Shown here: piece by piece, positions 63,837 to 64,000 of the stretch | Numbering within the stretch: position 1 is the stretch's first letter | Layout: each line of letters begins with the position of its first letter | NCBI RefSeq assembly: GCF_000026105.1 | Contig: NC_008027.1 | Span: 3,362,501 to 3,426,500 of the forward strand | Length of the DNA: 64,000 nt | Direction: 5' to 3' | Source: Pseudomonas entomophila L48 | GTDB taxonomy: Bacteria; Pseudomonadota; Gammaproteobacteria; Pseudomonadales; Pseudomonadaceae | Position numbers and translations under genes: made by a program | The notes under the pieces: model-generated | The model's database searches: none | Seen by the model: only the letters and a program-made list of their open reading frames with translations | Told to the model about the DNA's origin: nothing

Positions 63837-64000
63837 TCAATTCGGTTTGAGCTTCGCCCTGTAGCTCCCCGGGCTTTGCCCGGTCCACTTCTTGAACGCC
63901 CGGTGAAACGCGCTGGGCTCCTGGAACCCGGTCTGCTCGGCAATCTCGGCAATGCTCAGGCAGCCTTCGCGCAGCAGCTCGAAGGCCATGGCCCGACGCA
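63837..64000 (-). CDS. AraC-family regulator, C-terminal part (cut by window end)
   Basis: The visible 54 residues are RRAMAFELLREGCLSIAEIA, then EQTGFQEPSAFHRAFKKWTG and QSPGSYRAKLKPN, followed by a stop at 63837. This is the second HTH of an AraC/XylS DNA-binding domain with its GF-PSAFHRAFKKWTGQSP signature. The sensory domain and start lie beyond 64000. An AhpD-like gene is the convergent neighbour. Confidence 0.9.
   Translation of the reverse strand, partial: RRAMAFELLREGCLSIAEIAEQTGFQEPSAFHRAFKKWTGQSPGSYRAKLKPN

Overview
The window is about 64 kb of a high-GC gammaproteobacterial chromosome of the Pseudomonas putida group. The best identification is Pseudomonas entomophila or a very close relative. 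The 271-residue protein at 27378-28193 (minus) reads, as far as I can recall the sequence, as monalysin, the beta-pore-forming toxin described in P. entomophila. Scattered REP/REPIN palindromes of the TGTAGGAGCGG...CCGCTCCTACA type and the metabolic gene content agree with this. There is no rRNA, tRNA, CRISPR array, prophage or insertion sequence that I can support.

Layout. 0-1.5 kb: aroG-type DAHP synthase behind a tyrosine-rich 49-codon leader ORF. 1.5-7.5 kb: two large minus-strand Ig-like repeat proteins (955 and 885 aa). 7.6-12 kb: a parvulin and a yejABE-type peptide ABC importer without an adjacent ATPase. 12-18 kb: a (R)-3-hydroxybutyrate catabolic unit made of a sigma-54 activator (HbcR-like), GntP-family permease, 3-hydroxybutyrate dehydrogenase and acetoacetyl-CoA synthetase. 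Three palindromic activator sites and a -24/-12 promoter are visible between the activator and the permease. 18-26 kb: ordinary small genes (second parvulin, classical autotransporter, two LysE exporters, AraC regulator, phosphatase, Ogt, lipoproteins).

26-50 kb is the accessory, host-interaction part. It holds a DUF2388 protein, a 46-aa His-rich lipoprotein found by eye, monalysin, a META/DUF4377 lipoprotein, a possible small zinc-ribbon protein and the ABC-F protein YbiT. After these come two tandemly duplicated 845/865-aa beta-sandwich repeat proteins of unknown function and a 4197-aa filamentous-haemagglutinin-like protein without a TpsB partner. 50-64 kb returns to core-like genes: a PstS/DING-like exported protein, a small membrane protein plus lipoprotein, a diguanylate cyclase, glcDEFG, a flavin reductase, a MocR regulator next to a CynX-type transporter and nucleoside deaminase, an AhpD-like protein, and the end of an AraC regulator.

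The most striking new observation is a 19-bp element, AACTRGCARAAATNNCAGG on the plus strand. It lies 64-70 bp upstream of the start codons of all four large repeat-protein genes (at 4513, 7537, 34161 and 37117), always in the same orientation, although the two pairs are about 27 kb apart and belong to different repeat families. I infer a co-regulated set of large beta-repeat proteins sharing a chromosomal neighbourhood with monalysin. Their function and export route are unknown.
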